Shown: piece by piece, positions 26,220 through 35,579 of the stretch
How positions within the stretch are numbered: the stretch's first letter is position 1
Layout: each line of letters opens with the position of its first letter
Origin: Longibacter sp051155795
GTDB taxonomy: Bacteria; Bacteroidota; Rhodothermia; Rhodothermales; Salinibacteraceae
DNA length: 64,000 bases
Assembly (NCBI RefSeq): GCF_051155795.1
Contig: NZ_DAXETW010000027.1
Location: 1 to 64,000, forward strand
Reading direction: 5' to 3'
Translations under genes and position numbers: made by a program
The notes under the pieces: model-generated
Seen by the model: the letters and a program-made list of their open reading frames with translations, nothing else
Told to the model about the DNA's origin: nothing
Database searches by the model: none

Positions 26220-27143
26220 CTATCGGGACGTAGGACGTACGTCGGGCGACGACATCGCGGCATTGAGCGGCGGTTCGTCGGACAGGGCACCGTCTCCAGA
26301 GGCAACGTCGGCTGTGGGGTCGACGCGGCCGAAACGGCGGTCGCGGTCTTGGTAGGTGCGAATCGCCTCATACAGTTCGGCGCTACGGAAGTCCGGCCAG
26401 TAGCAGTCGGTGATGTACAGTTCCGTGTACGCGCTCTGCCAGAGCAGGAAGTTCGACAACCGGTACTCGCCGCCCGTGCGGATGATGAGGTCCGGATCGG
26501 GCATGTCCGCGGTGTCGAGGTACGACGCGAAGAGCGCCTCGTCCACGGCGTCCGGGTCAAGGGATCCATCCCGGACCGCCCTTGCGATATCTCGCACCGC
26601 CTCCAGGATTTCCCAGCGACCGCTGTAAGAGAGCGCCAGCGTAAGCGTCATCCCGTCGTTCGAGCCCGTCACCTCCTTGGTTTCATTGAGAGCACGGCGG
26701 CAGGGCTCCGGTAGCTCCTGGAGATCACCGATCGTGTTCAGTTGCACGTTGTTGCGCATGAGCGTTTCCCGCTCCTTCTCGATCGTGCGCACGAGAAGCT
26801 CCATGAGTGCGTTGACCTCCACGGCGGGCCGGTTCCAGTTCTCCGTGCTAAACGTGTAGAGCGTCAGGTAATCGACGCCGACGTGCGCACAGGTTTCGGT
26901 CACGTCGCGCACGGACGACACGCCTTCATAGTGACCGTACGAACGGTGCTGGTCGCGCCGCTGGGCCCACCGGCCGTTTCCGTCCATGATGCAGGCGATG
27001 TGACGGGGAATGTCGCCTCGCTGGCGAAGTGCCTGCTGGGCACGCACGTCGGCATCCGTGCGCTCGTCCTCCGTGGAGACCGGTTCGTCGGCGCGCGCAT
27101 CAACCGACGAGGACTCTGCTGTGGACATCGATTCTGAAGCCAT
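26220..27143 (-). CDS. uppS: Isoprenyl transferase / undecaprenyl diphosphate synthase
   Basis: 307 residues. Makes the C55 (or similar) cis-prenyl diphosphate used as the lipid carrier for peptidoglycan and polysaccharides. Motifs: HIACIMDGNGRWAQRRDQHR (catalytic Asp, diphosphate-binding loop), LTLYTFSTENWNRP, ALSYSGRWEILEAVRDI, and DLIIRTGGEYRLSNFLLWQS. The ATG at 27143 is used; an N-terminal ~45-residue Ser/Asp/Glu-rich extension and a ~40-residue C-terminal tail flank the core, making it longer than E. coli UppS (~250). It lies between rseP and bamA on the same strand; cdsA, often the next gene, is absent here. Confidence 0.94.
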   Translation of the reverse strand: MASESMSTAESSSVDARADEPVSTEDERTDADVRAQQALRQRGDIPRHIACIMDGNGRWAQRRDQHRSYGHYEGVSSVRDVTETCAHVGVDYLTLYTFSTENWNRPAVEVNALMELLVRTIEKERETLMRNNVQLNTIGDLQELPEPCRRALNETKEVTGSNDGMTLTLALSYSGRWEILEAVRDIARAVRDGSLDPDAVDEALFASYLDTADMPDPDLIIRTGGEYRLSNFLLWQSAYTELYITDCYWPDFRSAELYEAIRTYQDRDRRFGRVDPTADVASGDGALSDEPPLNAAMSSPDVRPTSR

Positions 27144-27342
27144 CCTATTGGGATAACGTGGCAGATTTTTCCGGCACAAACCGATGCGAGCGCGTCCGAT
27201 CGGGAGATCCGGATTGACGCGGATCCGCGTCATGCGGCGATGTCCCAGGAAAACGCCAGGCGCATCGATTAAATAGTGTAACGGTAGCGTGATCGAACAT
27301 CAACGAAACCGCGTGGAGGTTCGATCAAGCGTATGTAACCTT

Positions 27343-27372
27343 AAACGCGCGTCCGACAAACGCGCGTCCGAC
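27343..27372. repeat. Tandem duplication of a 15-base unit
   Basis: AAACGCGCGTCCGAC occurs twice back to back (27343-27357 and 27358-27372) in the region between uppS and rseP. Confidence 0.9.
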
Positions 27373-27386
27373 ATCGGGCGCGAACG

Positions 27387-27413
27387 TGCGGCGAAGGGAA
27401 AGGTCTCGCCGCA
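27387..27413 (-). terminator. Hairpin just after rseP
   Basis: TGCGGCGA (27387-27394) and TCGCCGCA (27406-27413) form a perfect 8-bp stem six bases past the rseP stop on the minus strand. No T-tract follows, so this is a weak terminator or stabilising hairpin. Confidence 0.35.
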
Positions 27414-27418
27414 TCGGG

Positions 27419-28849
27419 CTACAGACGCATCAGATCGTTGAAGATCAGGAAAGTGATGAACGCCAGCAGCAGGATCATCCCGATCTGCTGGGCCATCAGC
27501 CGGAAGCGGGTAGAGGGCTCCCGGCGCGTGACGATCTCGTACAGAAGAAAGACGAGGTGCCCGCCATCCAGGGCCGGGATCGGCAGGATGTTCATGATGG
27601 CCAGTGTAATCGACAGGATGGCGACGATCCGCCAGAAATGGCTCGGCCCCGCCGCCGCGGCAGAACTCGTAATCTCAACGATCTTCACCGGCCCCCCGAG
27701 ACTGTCCCGCGGATCATCCTGACCGGTGATGACGCGCTGCAGACTCAGCACGGTCGTTCGGGTAAAGTCCCACGTCTGATTGGCTCCAGCGACCACAGCC
27801 CCGGCGAGGGAATACGGCTCCCGCTTCACGTCATAGGAGCCCTGCGTCGGTCCAGCAACACCGATGATGCGCCGGCCATCGCGGGTTTGCGTGACGAGCG
27901 CTGCCGCATACACGGTTCCCGCATCCGTCGACGACACCGTCTGCGCCACACCTGAGCCCGGAACGGCCTCGATCGAGTCCGGCCGCAGCCAGCGCACCTC
28001 CATCGTATCGCTTGGCGCCGTGTTCACGTGGTAAATCAACTCTTCGAAGTAGCGGACCGTGTCCCGGTTGACCCCGACGATGCGGTCTCCCCCGACGATC
28101 CCCACAGAATCCGCAGGGTAGCCTTCCGAAACCTGAGACACGGTGGGCGGATCGATGCCCAGCCCGATCGCCTGGCCGCGAAGCTCCGGACGATCCGAGT
28201 TGTTGAGCCGCGTGACCTTCTTGATGATCGAGTCGCGCGAGATGTACAGCGGGACGGTCGCTCCGTCACGCCGCACGGTGAGGCGGAGCGTGTCTTTCTC
28301 TACGACCGTATTCAGATTCATCAACGTCCCGAAACGCTCGACCGGCCGCCCGTTCATCGTGAGCACCTGATCTCCGGTTTTCATCCCCATGTCCGCCGCA
28401 ATGCCGCCCGGCATGACATACACGCTCTCGACGTCTTCCATCGGGATGTATACGTCGCCTTCAGCGAAACTGATGCCGGCGAAAATGAGCACGGCCAGAA
28501 TCGCATTGAAAATGACGCCGGCCGTGATGAAGATCATCCGCTGCCACACGGGTTTCGCGCGATAGTCGTGCGGTTCCGGCTCCTGCCGTATGGAATCACT
28601 GTCGAGAGATTCGTCGAGCATCCCCGATACCCGCACGTACCCGCCGAGCGGCGTTGCGCCGATAACGTACTCGGTCTCCCCTACTTGCCTGCTGAAAATT
28701 TTCGGGGGAAAGCCAATCGAGAACTGCTCGACCCGCATGCCGAAGTACTTGGCCGCAAGGAAGTGACCGAGCTCATGGATGAAGACGAGCAGGCCGATCC
28801 CGAGGATCACCCAGAGCGCCGATGTCAAGAAGCCGAGAAGGGTTTCCAT
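27419..28849 (-). CDS. rseP: RIP metalloprotease, site-2 protease family
   Basis: 476 residues. Intramembrane zinc protease that cuts TM segments of anti-sigma factors or remnant signal peptides. Zinc site LLVFIHELGHFLAAKYFG (H25, E26, H29) lies in TM1; the second metal motif is MNILPIPALDGGHLVFLLY. Two PDZ domains lie between them (GGIAADMGMKTGDQVLTMNG and SEGYPADSVGIVGGDRIVGV). Additional TM segments are near residues 108-130 and at the C-terminus. The dxr-rseP-uppS-bamA neighbourhood on one strand matches the conserved envelope cluster. Confidence 0.94.
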   Translation of the reverse strand: METLLGFLTSALWVILGIGLLVFIHELGHFLAAKYFGMRVEQFSIGFPPKIFSRQVGETEYVIGATPLGGYVRVSGMLDESLDSDSIRQEPEPHDYRAKPVWQRMIFITAGVIFNAILAVLIFAGISFAEGDVYIPMEDVESVYVMPGGIAADMGMKTGDQVLTMNGRPVERFGTLMNLNTVVEKDTLRLTVRRDGATVPLYISRDSIIKKVTRLNNSDRPELRGQAIGLGIDPPTVSQVSEGYPADSVGIVGGDRIVGVNRDTVRYFEELIYHVNTAPSDTMEVRWLRPDSIEAVPGSGVAQTVSSTDAGTVYAAALVTQTRDGRRIIGVAGPTQGSYDVKREPYSLAGAVVAGANQTWDFTRTTVLSLQRVITGQDDPRDSLGGPVKIVEITSSAAAAGPSHFWRIVAILSITLAIMNILPIPALDGGHLVFLLYEIVTRREPSTRFRLMAQQIGMILLLAFITFLIFNDLMRL

Positions 28850-29122
28850 GCAATGCTACCACGCAGATGAAACGATTTGATGCAACCCGCCGACGTGTCA
28901 ACGATGTGAGCCGCGGGCAAGTTACACAGTTCGCGGTGCCGTCACGTTCACACACAGGGTATTCACGTGATCACGACGATTCGTGTGCAGCTACGCAGAG
29001 CCGGAAGGCGCTTAGGGGCGGTCCTGGCCGTATCTAGCCGCGCACCCGGCGTTCTGCGACCAACATCCTTGATACCGTCCCTCCGGCCTACGAGGGGACC
29101 CGGCGGCGAACAACAGGGCGCT

Positions 29123-30352
29123 TCAATCTGCCGCCGGCAATGTGAGTTCCTTTGCCACAGTGCGCGCTTCGTGATCGACCTGGTTCAATGCGTCGAGGTC
29201 ACTGACCGCAGGTCCGGCGACGGCTTCCATGGTGTCCTCGATCAGTCCGGGGATCGCGGGAAAAGAAATTTCACCGTCGAGGAAGAGTCGAACGGCCACC
29301 TCGTTTGCAGCGTTAAGGACCGCCGGTGCTGTCCCGCCTGCCTTCAAGGCGTCATAAGCAAGACGTAAGCACGGAAAGCGATCGGTGTCGGGCGTTTCGA
29401 AATCCAGTGATGCGGTCCGTGTCCAGTCCAGCCGTTCATACGGAGCAGGCCACCGATCCGGATAGGTGAGCGCGTACTGGATGGGAACCTTCATATCGGG
29501 AACGCCGAGTTCGGCCTTGATGGAGCCGTCGGAAAAGGCGACCATCGAGTGAACGATGGACTGAGAATGCACAAGTACGCGGATCTCCTCGGGGGCCAGA
29601 TCGAACAGCCAGCGGGCTTCGATGACCTCGAGGCCTTTGTTCATCAACGTGGCGGAATCGATCGTGATTTTCGCACCCATGTCCCAGTTGGGGTGGTCGA
29701 GTGCCTCCTCCCGCGTGATGTCCGCAAACGTGTGAGCGGGACGATCCCGGAACGGCCCTCCACTTGCAGTCAGAATGACCTCCTCCACCGAGCGCATCGT
29801 CTCCCCGGCCAGGCACTGGAAGATGGCCGAGTGTTCGCTGTCGACCGGAATCAGCGTACTTCCACTCGCCTCCAGCGCCTCATTCACGAGAGCGCCGGCA
29901 ACGACCATGGTTTCTTTGTTCGCCAGAGCGATCGTCGCTCCTGTTTCGATCGCTGCCAGTACAGGTGCGAGCCCGGCGAACCCGACGATGGCCGCCATGA
30001 CGATGTCGGCCGGCTGTGATGCGGCCTCGCAAAGACCCTGTGGGCCTGCAAATACGGTGATGTCCGTGTCGGCGAGACGCGAGCGGCACTCATCTGCGCG
30101 CTCGCGATTTCCCACGGCGATGCATGACGGTTCAAACTCCCGAGCCTGCTCCACGAGGAGGTCGATGTTCGAGCCGCACGTCAGCGCCTGGACCCGAAAT
30201 CGCTCCGGAAAGAGCCGCAGGACCTCCAGGGTTTGGCGCCCGATGGACCCGGTGGCGCCCAGCACCGTCACGCGACGCGGCGCCGGATCCGACGCTGAAT
30301 CCGGATCTGCGTCGGCGGCGGTGAGACGAGAAACCTTGTCGGGTTCGATCAT
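29123..30352 (-). CDS. dxr: 1-deoxy-D-xylulose 5-phosphate reductoisomerase
   Basis: 409 residues. Converts DXP to MEP, the committed step of the non-mevalonate isoprenoid pathway, which feeds uppS two genes away. NADPH-binding VTVLGATGSIGRQTLEVLRL, VDSEHSAIFQCLAGE (catalytic metal-binding Asp/Glu region), ASGGPFRDRPAHTF, and SATLMNKGLEVIEARWLFD are all present. The ATG at 30352 gives a ~25-residue leader before the Rossmann fold; the frame reaches back to 30442 without support. First gene in the minus-strand envelope group. Confidence 0.95.
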   Translation of the reverse strand: MIEPDKVSRLTAADADPDSASDPAPRRVTVLGATGSIGRQTLEVLRLFPERFRVQALTCGSNIDLLVEQAREFEPSCIAVGNRERADECRSRLADTDITVFAGPQGLCEAASQPADIVMAAIVGFAGLAPVLAAIETGATIALANKETMVVAGALVNEALEASGSTLIPVDSEHSAIFQCLAGETMRSVEEVILTASGGPFRDRPAHTFADITREEALDHPNWDMGAKITIDSATLMNKGLEVIEARWLFDLAPEEIRVLVHSQSIVHSMVAFSDGSIKAELGVPDMKVPIQYALTYPDRWPAPYERLDWTRTASLDFETPDTDRFPCLRLAYDALKAGGTAPAVLNAANEVAVRLFLDGEISFPAIPGLIEDTMEAVAGPAVSDLDALNQVDHEARTVAKELTLPAAD

Positions 30353-30667
30353 AAATGCACTGTTTGCTGTCCGTAAGAGACGGGGTCGTCCAGACGGGCG
30401 AATGCGTTCCGTAAACGCGCGATGTACAGCGTGAGCGGCCAATCGGGCGGCTCGTTGCCACGGGGAGTAGCCGGCAGCAGCGGCTCCCGTACGCGTGGTC
30501 TCCCGGCCCGATTGTTGTCCTTCTCCAACAGCGAAGGAAACGCTGAAACCGGGGCCAGCGTAGTTTTTGCTGGAATCGATGCATGCCCGATAACAGTTTC
30601 CTCCTGCCGCTGCGACGTGTGCGACCGGACTTTGGAGGATACGACGACGACTCTACGGTGTAAACGA
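30353..30667. other. Divergent promoter region between dxr and TPR gene
   Basis: About 315 bases separating two divergently transcribed genes. The plus-strand frame is open from 30422 but its composition before 30668 lacks any signal or domain. No specific element was recognised. Confidence 0.45.
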
Positions 30668-32602
30668 ATGGCGCCAGACGTGACCGCATTCTTCCCATTC
30701 TTCACGGCCCGTTGGTGCCCCCCTCTCCCCGCAACGAGACGAACCGTCTCGATCGTGAGTCTTGCCGGGCTGCTCCTGTTGATGGGGCTTGTCATGCCCG
30801 CCGCCGCGCCCGGGCAAGACACCGAGGCGGAGTCCATGCAGCGGTTCCAGCTCGCCGAGCAGTTCATGCGGGCGGGTCAATACGAACGGGCCATCCCCAT
30901 TCTGGAAGACCTCTACGCCGCCACCTCCGATAATGCGGCGTATTACATGAAGCTGAAGCAGGCGTACGAGAACGTCAAGCGCTACGACGACGCAATCGGG
31001 CTGGTCGACCGGCGGCTGGAGAACTATCATACGCCGATGCTGATGTCGGACAAAGCGCGTCTCCAGTATCTGGCCGGTCGGGAGGAGACAGCGTATGAAA
31101 GCTGGGATCGGGCGGTCTCCCTCGCACCGGAACGGTCCAGCACCTACCGCATCGTCTACCAGGCTCTCGCCGACATCCGGCGATTTGACCGGGCAATCGA
31201 CGTGCTCGATCGCGGGCGGGAGGCACTCGATGAACCCGGCGCATTCGCGATCCAGGTCGCGTACCTGCACAGTCTCGTTGGGAATCACGGAGAGGCTATG
31301 CAGGAATACATTTCGATCCTGGGAAACGACGCCGGTCGCCTCGACTTCGTCCAGAGCCGGCTGGAGCCGTTCGTGGAACAGGACGAGGGTCTTCCGGCAA
31401 GCATTCAGGCACTGGAAGAAGCCGTTCAGGACGACCCGTTGAACCGGGCGTATCGAGAGCTCCTTGCGTGGCTTCACATGGAGAATGATGATTTCCGGGC
31501 GGCGTTCGATGTCTACCGCGCAATCGATCGACTGGAGAAGGAACAGGGGCGGACCCTCTTCCCTTTCGCGCAAAAGGCAGCGGATGCAGGAGCCGTGGCG
31601 GTCGCAACCGATGCATATGAGGAGATCCTCGAGCGATACCCCGGGGCCGCCGTCGCACCGGACGCTCAGAAGGGCCTCGCCGCCATGTATCGCAAACAGG
31701 CGCAGCAGGAAAATGAACGAGCCGTCGATGCCTCGGGCAACCGAGTGCCCGCTCCCCAATACGAGGCTTCACGGTCGGCATACCAGACCTTTCTTGAGAC
31801 GTATCCCGATCACTCGGACGTGCCGGACGTCCTGCTCCGACTTGCACGACTCGAACAGGACGTGTTTCGAAACCGGAAGGCGGCCGAAGATCATCTTCGA
31901 GACGTCATTCAGGGCGTGCCCGGAAGCGAAACGGCGCAGGAGGCTCGGTATGACCTGGGCCGGCTAAAATTGCAACGCGGCGACCTCAACGACGCACGTC
32001 TCACCTTCTCTCGGATCGTGGAAGAGGTTCGCACCGGCGACCTGGCCAACCGGGCCCGGTTTGAGCTGGCGCGGCTGGACTTCTATCAGGGAAATTTCGA
32101 CGCTGCTGAAACTCGGCTCGACGCCACCGACGAGAACACGTCGGCCGATGTCGCCAACGACGCCATCGAGCTCGGCGTTCTCATCCGGTCAAACCGCGGC
32201 CCCGACTCCACGCACACGCCGCTTCGTCTTTACGCAGCGTCCCAGCTTCTGACGCGCCAGGGCGACCTGGCCGGCGCCTCAGCCCGGCTGGATACGCTTC
32301 TCTCTTCATACGGGCGGCATGGCCTGGCCGACGACGCACGTCTGCAGCGGGCTCGTCTTCTCGATGCACGCGGACAAACCGATGAGGCTGCAGCGGCCTA
32401 TGCCGAACTTCCCCTCATTCATCCGCGAAGCCCACACGCCGATGAAGCCCTGTTCGCTGCCGGGGCGGCGTACGAAGCGCTGGGCGACGTCAAAGCCGCC
32501 GTCAACTCCTACAATCGACTCCTGGAGAACCACGCCGGCTCCATCCTGGCTGCGGATGCACGGACGCGTCTGCGCGCGCTCTTTACCGAACGGGATAGCT
32601 GA
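30668..32602 (+). CDS. Exported tetratricopeptide-repeat protein
   Basis: 644 residues from the ATG at 30668, which precedes a hydrophobic signal segment (VSIVSLAGLLLLMGLVMPAA, probable cleavage after APG). The mature protein is a chain of TPR-like helix pairs, for example RFQLAEQFMRAGQYERAIPI, LKQAYENVKRYDDAIGLVDR, and AAYAELPLIHPRSPHADEAL followed by LFAAGAAYEALGDVKAAVNS near the C-terminus. The middle section resembles YbgF/BamD-type tol-pal repeats (SGSETAQEARYDLG-like). It is probably a periplasmic scaffold; partner unknown. Transcribed away from dxr. Confidence 0.8.
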   Translation: MAPDVTAFFPFFTARWCPPLPATRRTVSIVSLAGLLLLMGLVMPAAAPGQDTEAESMQRFQLAEQFMRAGQYERAIPILEDLYAATSDNAAYYMKLKQAYENVKRYDDAIGLVDRRLENYHTPMLMSDKARLQYLAGREETAYESWDRAVSLAPERSSTYRIVYQALADIRRFDRAIDVLDRGREALDEPGAFAIQVAYLHSLVGNHGEAMQEYISILGNDAGRLDFVQSRLEPFVEQDEGLPASIQALEEAVQDDPLNRAYRELLAWLHMENDDFRAAFDVYRAIDRLEKEQGRTLFPFAQKAADAGAVAVATDAYEEILERYPGAAVAPDAQKGLAAMYRKQAQQENERAVDASGNRVPAPQYEASRSAYQTFLETYPDHSDVPDVLLRLARLEQDVFRNRKAAEDHLRDVIQGVPGSETAQEARYDLGRLKLQRGDLNDARLTFSRIVEEVRTGDLANRARFELARLDFYQGNFDAAETRLDATDENTSADVANDAIELGVLIRSNRGPDSTHTPLRLYAASQLLTRQGDLAGASARLDTLLSSYGRHGLADDARLQRARLLDARGQTDEAAAAYAELPLIHPRSPHADEALFAAGAAYEALGDVKAAVNSYNRLLENHAGSILAADARTRLRALFTERDS

Positions 32603-32644
32603 AGGACGCGGCGGTTTATAGACGGTGCTCCCGGCCGGTCGGGC

Positions 32645-33583
32645 TTACACCATCGTGACCGCGTACGTGAGCACGGGCCAGCCGATCAGGGCGTCGAGCA
32701 GGAGGAGGTGATGGCGGTCCCGGCTCGGCTCGACGGTCCAGACGGCGACAGCCAGCGCGACGGCGCCTACCGCTTCGACGGCAGCGAGGGCCGGCGGGAT
32801 CAAGCCGGCGCCGCCCAGGACGACGATCAGCATCCCGCTCACGACCGACGCTACCGTCGCTCGAAGACGAACCATCCGTCCGGAGGGAGCAGAGTAAGTA
32901 GGCAATCCTGCGGATTCATCGCCCGGACGGTCGGCCCAGTCAGCCATCATCAGGTTGGCCCAGACGGCAGCAAAGCGGCAGGCGACCAGTCCGGTGAGCA
33001 GCCCAGCCGACGCGTCGAGCCGCCCGGCCTCCACCCACGGCAGCAGGACCGCTCCGAGGGCCCACGCCGCGGCGATGGACGAGCGTTTCCCCCATGCGAG
33101 GGCCTTTATACGGCGTTTCCCGGGCAGAATGGGTACCACATGGACCAGAGCGATGCACCCGCAGATGATCGCTCCAAAAACGGTCTCTGGGCGCAACCAG
33201 GCAAGGCTCACGCCTCCAATCACGACGAGTCCGACGGCCTCGATCCACAGCCATGTCCGGTGCGCGTCGACCCATGCGACGCGATCCGGATGAGCGTAGC
33301 GATCTTCGGGCGAGAAACCGAGGACGCGGTCAGCCCAGTACACGAGCGCGGCTCCACAAATACCGGCTGTGATTAAGAAGGGAGAGACCGTAAGCCCAAC
33401 AACGGCATACGTACCGAGCAGCAAACCCGCAGCAACGAGGCCAATGGGCAGCGGATCATGCAGGAGCGCGCGGACGAGCCCGCCCCCACCGGTAGTTGCA
33501 ACGGACGCGCTCGTCGATGCTGGTGTGGACCGCGCTGATGTGGACCGCGCCGCCACCTCGGATCGGGTTGAGGAGGATCGCAC
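32645..33583 (-). CDS. UbiA-like polytopic membrane protein
   Basis: 312 residues with about eight or nine TM segments. The start is a GTG; the first ~35 residues are low-complexity Ser/Thr/Ala, so a later start (for example GTG at 33556) is possible. Two acidic loops resemble the prenyltransferase motifs of UbiA proteins: YWADRVLGFSPEDRY near the first, and MADWADRPGDESAGLPTYS (like DxxGDxxxGxxT) in the second. The first motif lacks the usual NDxxDxxxD spacing, so substrate and even activity are uncertain. Convergent with the TPR gene, which ends 42 bases away. Confidence 0.6.
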   Translation of the reverse strand: MRSSSTRSEVAARSTSARSTPASTSASVATTGGGGLVRALLHDPLPIGLVAAGLLLGTYAVVGLTVSPFLITAGICGAALVYWADRVLGFSPEDRYAHPDRVAWVDAHRTWLWIEAVGLVVIGGVSLAWLRPETVFGAIICGCIALVHVVPILPGKRRIKALAWGKRSSIAAAWALGAVLLPWVEAGRLDASAGLLTGLVACRFAAVWANLMMADWADRPGDESAGLPTYSAPSGRMVRLRATVASVVSGMLIVVLGGAGLIPPALAAVEAVGAVALAVAVWTVEPSRDRHHLLLLDALIGWPVLTYAVTMV

Positions 33584-33825
33584 TGAAGTACGGGCGTTTG
33601 ATTTACGTGCGTCGCTGGATACAGGTACGAGCGACCGTGCGGGACGGATTCAGGCGGACGGCTTCGCTTTCTCCCAGTTTGGTCGAATCTCAAACAGATT
33701 GTTCATAGTATTCGCCGCCGCTGCTCCAGTATATTAGGACCGTGAACATGGAAGCGCTTTCAGGCGCTCCCTGCGCGCATCGTGCCGCAGGTGCATCACC
33801 CCTCCCACGAGTTCGCGATTCAAAT

Positions 33826-35430
33826 ATGAACGTCCCGCAGCACGTCACGGCGCACCTCGATCGGCTCGGGTTGTCCCCGGACACCGTCCATTACAATCTG
33901 AAGCCACCCGTTCTGTACGAATTGTCCCTGGGTCGTGGAGAAAGCGACCTCGTGGACGGCGGCCCGCTTCTCGTTCGGACGGATCCCTACACGGGGCGGA
34001 GTCCGAACGACCGCTTCCTCGTTCGCGATGAGGAGAATGCCGATACAATCAACTGGGGAACGGTCAATCGTCCGACCGACCGCGATACGTTCGACCGCCT
34101 GAAAACACGCATGGTCGAACACGCCGGAAGCCGCGAGCTTTTCGTGCAGGATCTATATGCCGGATGGGACGCAACCTACCGCATGCCGGTCCGCATCATA
34201 TCGGAAAAGGCCTGGCATAGCCTGTTCGCGTACAACATGTTTGTGCGTGACGAACACAGCGACCCGCGTGATTTCGAGCCGGGGTTCACCGTGCTCGATC
34301 TCTGCACGTTTGCTGCCGACCCTGAGCGCGACAACACCAACTCGGAAGCCGCGATCTTTATCGATGACCGGCAGGAATTGGTGCTGATCGGTGGCACGCA
34401 CTACGGCGGAGAGATCAAAAAGTCGATCTTTTCAGTGCTAAACTACATGCTCCCCGACCAGGACGTGTTGCCGATGCACTGCTCGGCCAACGAGGGACCA
34501 GACGGCGACACGGCCGTTTTCTTCGGACTGAGCGGGACGGGGAAGACCACGCTCTCGGCGGACGCAAGTCGGACGCTCATCGGAGATGACGAGCACGGCT
34601 GGAGCGCTGACGGCGTCTTCAACTTCGAGGGCGGGTGTTACGCGAAAATGATCGACCTTTCCCCGACCGGTGAACCGGAAATCTACGGTACCACGGAGCG
34701 CTTCGGGACGATTCTGGAGAATGTTATCGTCGACGAGGAGACACGAAAGCCGGACTTCAGCGACGACCGGATCACGCGCAACACGCGGGGATCATACCCA
34801 CTGCACTTCATTCCGAATGCGTCCGATTCCGGCACCGGCGGCCACCCGGACAACGTCGTATTCCTGACGTACGATGCATTCGGCGTCCTTCCGCCCGTGT
34901 CGAAGCTGTCGCCCGACCAGGCGCAGTATCACTTTCTCTCCGGCTACACGGCAAAGGTGGCAGGCACAGAGCGCGGCGTTAGCAAGCCGAAGGCGACATT
35001 TAGCACCTGCTTCGGTGAACCCTTCATGGTGCGCCATCCGTCCGTATATGCTGAGATGCTGGGTGCGCGCATCGAGCAACACGACGCCAACGTCTGGCTC
35101 ATCAATACGGGACTCACCGGTGGGCCGTATGGTGAAGGGCATCGCATCGACCTGTCGTACACGCGGTCGATGGTAGATGCCATCCTCGACGGCGACCTGG
35201 CGACCGTTGGTACGGACCCGGATCCGATCTTCGGGCTGTCCATCCCCGAAACGGTGCCCGGTGTGCCAACCACGGTTCTCACCCCGCGGAATACGTGGGA
35301 CGACCCGGCCGCCTACGACGAACAGGCGCGGGAGCTTGCGGATATGTTTGTGGAGAACTTCGAAACGTATGTCGAGCACGTTGCGCCCGAGGTTCTAAAT
35401 GCCGGGCCAACCCCTGCCTCCGTCCGCTAA
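33826..35430 (+). CDS. pckA: Phosphoenolpyruvate carboxykinase (ATP)
   Basis: 534 residues, normal length. Converts oxaloacetate and ATP to PEP, CO2 and ADP in gluconeogenesis. Motifs: RTDPYTGRSPNDRFLVRDE, LIGGTHYGGEIKKSIFSVLN, the kinase-type P-loop FFGLSGTGKTTLSADASR, DDEHGWSADGVFNFEGGCYA (metal-binding Asp), and TRGSYPLHFIPNA. The ATG at 33826 (MNVPQHVTAHLDRLGL) is chosen; the frame is open back to 33742. Upstream the sequence TATATTAG is AT-rich and may be part of the promoter. A clear intrinsic terminator follows the stop. Confidence 0.96.
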   Translation: MNVPQHVTAHLDRLGLSPDTVHYNLKPPVLYELSLGRGESDLVDGGPLLVRTDPYTGRSPNDRFLVRDEENADTINWGTVNRPTDRDTFDRLKTRMVEHAGSRELFVQDLYAGWDATYRMPVRIISEKAWHSLFAYNMFVRDEHSDPRDFEPGFTVLDLCTFAADPERDNTNSEAAIFIDDRQELVLIGGTHYGGEIKKSIFSVLNYMLPDQDVLPMHCSANEGPDGDTAVFFGLSGTGKTTLSADASRTLIGDDEHGWSADGVFNFEGGCYAKMIDLSPTGEPEIYGTTERFGTILENVIVDEETRKPDFSDDRITRNTRGSYPLHFIPNASDSGTGGHPDNVVFLTYDAFGVLPPVSKLSPDQAQYHFLSGYTAKVAGTERGVSKPKATFSTCFGEPFMVRHPSVYAEMLGARIEQHDANVWLINTGLTGGPYGEGHRIDLSYTRSMVDAILDGDLATVGTDPDPIFGLSIPETVPGVPTTVLTPRNTWDDPAAYDEQARELADMFVENFETYVEHVAPEVLNAGPTPASVR

Positions 35431-35476
35431 TTCCGCTCCTGTGGCGCCGCCAACTGCGACGGCACCATCCCAATGG

Positions 35477-35512
35477 AAAGAGCTGCCGGTCAGCGTACCG
35501 GCAGCTCTTTTT
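35477..35512 (+). terminator. Intrinsic terminator of pckA
   Basis: AAAGAGCTGCCGGT (35477-35490) pairs perfectly with ACCGGCAGCTCTTT (35497-35510) around a six-base loop, followed by a short T run. It lies 46 bases past the pckA stop. The symmetric A/T ends would also let it act for the convergent minus-strand gene at 35580-36419. Confidence 0.9.
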
Positions 35513-35579
35513 ATATCGAAGCCAGGACCTGCTGCTGTCAGACCGCGGCATCGGCGTCATGCCTCGGTCGACCGCATGC

